64,000 nucleotides of DNA from Amaranthus tricolor (lineage: Eukaryota > Streptophyta > Magnoliopsida > Caryophyllales > Amaranthaceae): contig NC_080052.1 in NCBI RefSeq assembly GCF_026212465.1, forward strand, positions 15,101,915 through 15,165,914, in the 5' to 3' direction. Made by a program: the position numbers and the translations under genes. Positions 59,889 through 64,000 of the stretch are shown piece after piece (within the stretch, counting starts at the first letter, position 1; each line of letters starts with the position of its first letter). The notes under the pieces are model-generated. The model ran no database searches and was not told the DNA's origin. It was given only the letters and a program-made list of their open reading frames with translations.

Positions 59889-60335
59889 GTCTAGGAAAGC
59901 AATAAAACTACACTAAAAAAAACAATAAAATCTACAGCTAAACGCTTATCAGAAGCATTGTCCTTAATGGTTACCAACGTAGTAAAGGAATAAGGACATG
60001 AAAAACACAAGCATACAGGTGGGGAAAGTTTAAAATAAACTTCTTGTCCGCCTAGCAGCGAGCTCAGCTGCTCTCTCTCTCTCTCTAAGCCTCCATCGTA
60101 GAGATGTTGGCTCTGGGGTCGGCATGGGGTTGCCCAGAAAAGTAATCCATCTAGACCTGTTGGGAAATCCATTTAGATTGTAGACGGGTATCAAGATTAT
60201 GCATGTCTCCATCGTAGGAGTCCTGAAACGTCTGCAGATTATCGTCTAATCTATCTAGTCAGCCTCCCATATCATTGAAGTGACTCTCCAAATTGGAGAA
60301 CCGCTCATCATATTGACTACAGTCAAAACCAGAGT

Positions 60336-61260
60336 CTACAGCAGAGCTATGTTGTGTTCCTGTTTCTCTAAAGGAGCGTATTCCTCCTCATCACCTTCAT
60401 CATCATTTAAATTAATGGGTACTCCTACAACTATAGGAGCTTGGTTTACAGGGCGCTTGAGGGAGTACTGGTATTTAGTGTTGCACAAAGACTCAGCAGT
60501 GTCTTGTGCATGCACATCAAACAAAGTAGCAGTAAAAAGAGGTAGGAGAACGGTACGACCGTTAGGTATAACTAAGGAGCAGCAGCAGTGGTCCGTATAA
60601 TAAAGGAAATGGACCCGCCAAAGGGTAGACTTTTCATAATAAATGTTAGTGTTGGTATTTAACTCAGTACAGTTGTTTTGTATTTCTAAACCTAAGTACC
60701 AGACTAATAATGTAATCATCCCACCAATAGTAATTTTTCCCTTTTTCGAACTCTATAGGGCTAGACAATCGAGGGTGCCTTCTCATCATAAACAAACGGC
60801 CTAATACAGGCCAATTCACCCTTTGAAACTGCCTTGGGTTCCCCTTGATAAAAAATGGTCATAATAAGGAACCAATAATGTAATCATCCCACCAATCAGC
60901 CCAACCTAAATCCTATAATCATCCTCTCCTCTAGGACAACATACTCATCATCCCTGACAACTTAGTTAAAAGCCCTAGCTATATGATGGTGGTATACGCA
61001 TAGTTAAAGGCATTAAACACAATATAATTACCCTCAGAAGATCATAACGAGTCAAGGTTCACAAAAACTCAAGTATGAGCCTTAGGTAGACTTTCGAGGC
61101 TACATCCATGAAGCCATGTAACCCTCTCCTCTCTAGGAGAGTGTAGACGCCATCAAAAAGGCCTAGCTCCCTAAGTACACTCCTTTCCACAAACTTTTTA
61201 ATAGCAAGACACTTTTTTTCAGTTCTTTAAAAATTTTGGCTTGTGATGAGTCTAGCCTAC
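60336..61260 (-). pseudogene. Athila-type structural ORF remnant
   Basis: The minus strand, across several stops, reads SVLRELGLFDGVYTLLERRG with LHGFMDVASKVYLRLILEFL, then GGMITLLVWYLGLEIQNNCTE and, from 60719, an open frame with STLWRVHFLYYTDHCCCS, LVIPNGRTV and an acidic DDEGDEEEY tail. This resembles the plant-specific ORF found in Athila-type gypsy elements (gag-like ORF1 or the ORF after pol). The similarity is from memory of the family's style and is not strong. Stops make it non-functional. Confidence 0.4.
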
Positions 61261-61415
61261 AGTGCACGGTAGCACTAGAAGAGCTTCCTATGGCTCTTTG
61301 AGGCCTAACTGGCCTTGGTGGTGATGGTGGTCTTTCTTCTCTCCTTTAGAAGGAAGAAGACTCATGTCTAGCCCTTTTTTATTTGAAAAGCTTGTTCATT
61401 TTATCAATATAATAT

Positions 61416-62188
61416 CAAAAATTAACAGCTAACCACCAGAAAAATAATCCTCAAGAATGTTGCAAGTGATGTAAGTGTGATTAGGAAGAACACACTTAGA
61501 TTTAAAAGTTTCTGATTTAAAAGAGTAGATAAGAAAGAATAGTAGAAGAAAGAATAGTAGAAGAATATTGATAAGAGCCAAATCACAAGAACAAACTCAA
61601 TGATTTGGGGTTTTAGGCTAGAGACAAGACACACTCAATCTCCCCTAAGAATTAACACTCAAGACAAACTCAAAGTGATAATTGAAATTACTATTTCTTT
61701 GGACAAACACAAGAAGAAAAGCAATGCATAAAACTCAAGGTTTATATTCTAAAACAAAATCTGAATTTTTTTGATTATAAAATATTCCTTTATATAGGGT
61801 GAATACAAGATTCTAGAAGCTTTCAAATACATCCCCTATTTCAGTCAATACATCCCCCTTTGTTGGTCAACAAATTCATGAATTAATTAGAGTTCATGTA
61901 TCAAAATTCTTCTAGCAAATACAATGAACTTGCTGATTTCTAGAAACTAAATTCATTCCCCCTTATACTACTGAAAATCAGCCTCAAAAACTCAAAAATA
62001 AAAATAAAAATTAATATTCTGGACCAACATTGCATATTGATGCCACCCTTGCCCTTTTGTACCATTTATTTGTTATCCCATACTAAGCATGTGACAAATT
62101 CTGGTTTGCGAAAAAAAGAGTTAAACCCGAGTTTCTTAAAAATTAACAGCTAACCACCAGAAAAATAATCCTCAAGAATGTTGCAAGC
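61416..62188. repeat. 49-bp direct repeat flanking a 670-bp segment
   Basis: The sequence beginning aaaattaacagctaaccacc and running through to gaatgttgcaag occurs identically at 61416-61465 and 62140-62188. The segment between has LTR-like features on the minus strand (a TATATAAAGG-like box near 61790; ggggagattgagtgtg near 61635), but its ends do not form a TG...CA pair with a short TSD. Confidence 0.6.
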
Positions 62189-62189
62189 C

Positions 62190-62779
62190 ACACAATTAAA
62201 ACAAAAATACCCTAACTTAGAATACTAAGCAACACAATTTAAATTATGAAAATCAAAAATCAAAAGGAATAAAAGAATAGGATGATTATACCTTCCAATT
62301 GATTGGGTAGTGTCGTAGCTTTGAATCTAGTAGATCTCTAACAAAACCCATCTTCAACCCAAAATTATCTCTAACTGGTTTTGCAAGTTTTATGAATGGA
62401 TTGTTTCGAGAAAGGAAGAAGGAATGAAATTTAGTGGAGATTTGCACTTAGGGTTCTTAAGTTAGAGAGCGAGGAATAGGCATGGGGATTAGAATGAGTG
62501 TAAACGGGAGGTGCATCTGCAATTAAAAACTCACACCTGCCAACAGTGTACCACGCCGATTTGGCTTTAAGGCGAAAAAGCTTCTAACCCCATTTTTTTA
62601 ATTTTCAAATTCCTTTTTTCCAGTGAACAAACCCGAGTCGGCTTTTTTATTTTTGAGTCAACCGCCGACTCGACTCAATCTTCTGCCTGAGTGAACAAAC
62701 AAATTAAAAGCATAATAATATTAATAACCAAACTATATAAAGGTAAATAAAAGAAATAAAAATAATAATAGTAATATGT
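62190..62779 (-). other. Non-coding DNA with gagtcggc words
   Basis: Contains cccgagtcggctttttt and ccgccgactcgactc at about 62630-62680, the same word family as in the probable LTR at 48424-53149. No gene. Confidence 0.4.
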
Positions 62780-62835
62780 ATAAATATACGGGTTGCCTCT
62801 CACAAAGCGCTTGTTTAACGTCTATAGCTCGACAC
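62780..62835 (-). other. End-of-pol motif typical of Athila/Tat-type elements
   Basis: The minus strand reads gtcgagctatagacgttaaa, caagcgctttgtgagaggca, acccg. A closely similar phrase follows the pol stop in plant Athila and Tat/Ogre elements. Recognised from family knowledge, not by alignment. Confidence 0.45.
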
Positions 62836-62859
62836 GGTTCAACCTAGTTAACTAGGCTC

Positions 62860-63640
62860 AAGATAATTGGCAAGAAAGAGGTTCATTTTAGCTTTTGCAT
62901 CAATTTGAATATGCTTTAGAAATTCCAACCACCCAGTGTCATCGTCAGAAATATGAACGCTTTTAAAGCTATTAGTATCATCCCCAACAAGCTTTTTCTT
63001 TCTCTTTCTAACATGTCTTGTTAAAGAACTTTTGACATACTTCTTATTTGGGCAATACTAATACTTTGGGTGGGAGGAGGCTTACTTAAAACTACCTTAA
63101 GAGGCGTTAAACTCTTCTTGTCCTCCTTCTCCTCATGTATTGGCTTTTCGTCTTGCAGCTTATTGTCCTGCACAAACTTATCATCTTGCAATAATTCATA
63201 GGTTAGCTCAAAATCCTTATTGCATGTACCTTCTCATCCCATTACCTCCTCACTTCCCCCAGTGCCTTCAAGGTCTGTAAGGCATCAACGTCAAGCTCAT
63301 AACTGGACTTGATAGGAATGTCCACTTGGTAAATGACTAAACAGGCATTGGAGATTCAAGGGCATTTTCATTGGCAAACTCAAGCTTGTTTATCCCTATC
63401 TTCATCATAATGCTACCTCTAGCAACATCTATAACAGTATCTAAGTTGCTAAACAAGGTCTTCCTAATATGATTGGGGTCTTAAGATCCTCAAGAATATC
63501 CATGATCACAAAGTCATAGGGGATGACTTATTGCCCTATCCTTATGGCTACATCGATCAATATCCCTTTAGGATCCAGTTTGAAAAACTTGACCCCAATA
63601 ATTCGGTATCTGATTGCCAAAACCAGTTAATTTACACGGT
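62860..63640 (-). pseudogene. Athila/Tat-type gypsy protease remnant
   Basis: The minus strand from 63600 reads DPKGILIDVAIRIGQ-stop-VIPYDFVIMDI, then EDLKTPIILGRPCLAT, the second half of a gypsy aspartic protease, followed by INKLEFANENALESPMPV. Further down come ELTYELLQDDKFVQDNKLQD and a Lys/Pro-rich stretch. The catalytic Asp half would lie upstream and is not intact in view. RT and integrase are not found between this and the end-of-pol motif, so a large internal deletion is implied. Confidence 0.55.
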
Positions 63641-63765
63641 TAACAAAATTCGAATAATTCAGATCGGGTACCCGATTTTCAAACCAGGTATTTGAGTCGG
63701 ATACAAATCTTATTTTTGGAAATCTGGATACCCAGTATCCAATTTATTATTAAAAATTTTTAAAT
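63600..63765. mobile_element. Possible hAT subterminal fragment
   Basis: Dense ccaggtatt/cgggtacccg/aaccggaaaacc words resemble the subterminal zones of hAT3 and hAT4, but no terminal repeat or TSD is visible before the window ends. Confidence 0.25.
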
Positions 63766-64000
63766 GCTTTGGAAAATGGAAACCGGAAAACCTAATGTTT
63801 TTTGTATTTCAACAGCTGCAACATTTATTAGTAGCCGTTTTTCACACTTATTTTTCATTCTCAAAGTGAAAGTTTCAAACCATACTATTTTCAAGTTGCC
63901 AACCTTATTCAATATCTTCATTCTTCATAGCCTACCGTAGTATCGTCTTCTTCATCAATCATGGCCAACCTTCACAGTTACTCATCACTCGCCTACCATA

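Overview
The window looks like plant nuclear DNA, specifically a gene-poor, repeat-dense block from a flowering plant. I found no convincing host protein-coding gene, tRNA or rRNA. Almost everything that can be identified is a transposable element of a plant-typical lineage: CACTA, hAT, MULE, Ty1/copia including a SIRE-like type, Ty3/gypsy with an initiator-Met-tRNA primer site, Athila-like remnants, an RTE-type LINE and L1-type LINE tails. Base composition is AT-rich, with long (TA)n and (AAT)n tracts. A Caryophyllales/Amaranthaceae source is only a guess from the look of the small MITE-like elements.

Layout. 1-2019 is the end of a CACTA element on the minus strand, with its terminus at 2019 and a frameshifted transposase-associated domain. 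2058-12580 is a decayed minus-strand Ty1/copia element. It is split by two hAT transposons: a broken one (4513-7942, TSD ctatagcc) and a structurally complete one (8275-11986, TSD catcaaat) whose four-exon transposase gene reads without interruption for 707 codons. 12580-15655 is a plus-strand SIRE-like copia remnant. 15656-19434 is mostly unrecognised AT-rich DNA with one MITE. 19435-22555 is a nearly full-length RTE-type LINE with an 11-bp TSD.

22739-29790 is an L1-like 3' tail split by a young Ty3/gypsy element (23103-29611). Its gag-pol runs in one frame and continues about 130 codons into the 3' LTR, broken only by four in-frame stops. 29791-33820 holds a MITE with an internal minisatellite and a 405-bp direct duplication hit by an L1 tail.

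33836-48014 is a tandem pair of an unidentified ~1 kb unit. It has collected a complete copia element (34410-42367, TSD aatag), a non-autonomous hAT (42952-44234), a foldback MULE (44441-46799) that itself holds a 1.65-kb solo-LTR-like insertion, and a small solo LTR (47319-47805). For each insertion the other copy of the unit supplies the empty site.

48424 to the right edge is best read as a degraded minus-strand Athila-like gypsy element. It has an LTR, a 3' region and protease remnants, and is interrupted by two more LTR-like insertions (49529-52684 and 53881-59039). The second of these holds a small hAT (54138-55060) and a SIRE-type solo LTR (55354-56794).

The window therefore reads as a layered record of insertions, most of them checkable by target-site duplications. 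The intact hAT is the best candidate for a still-functional gene.
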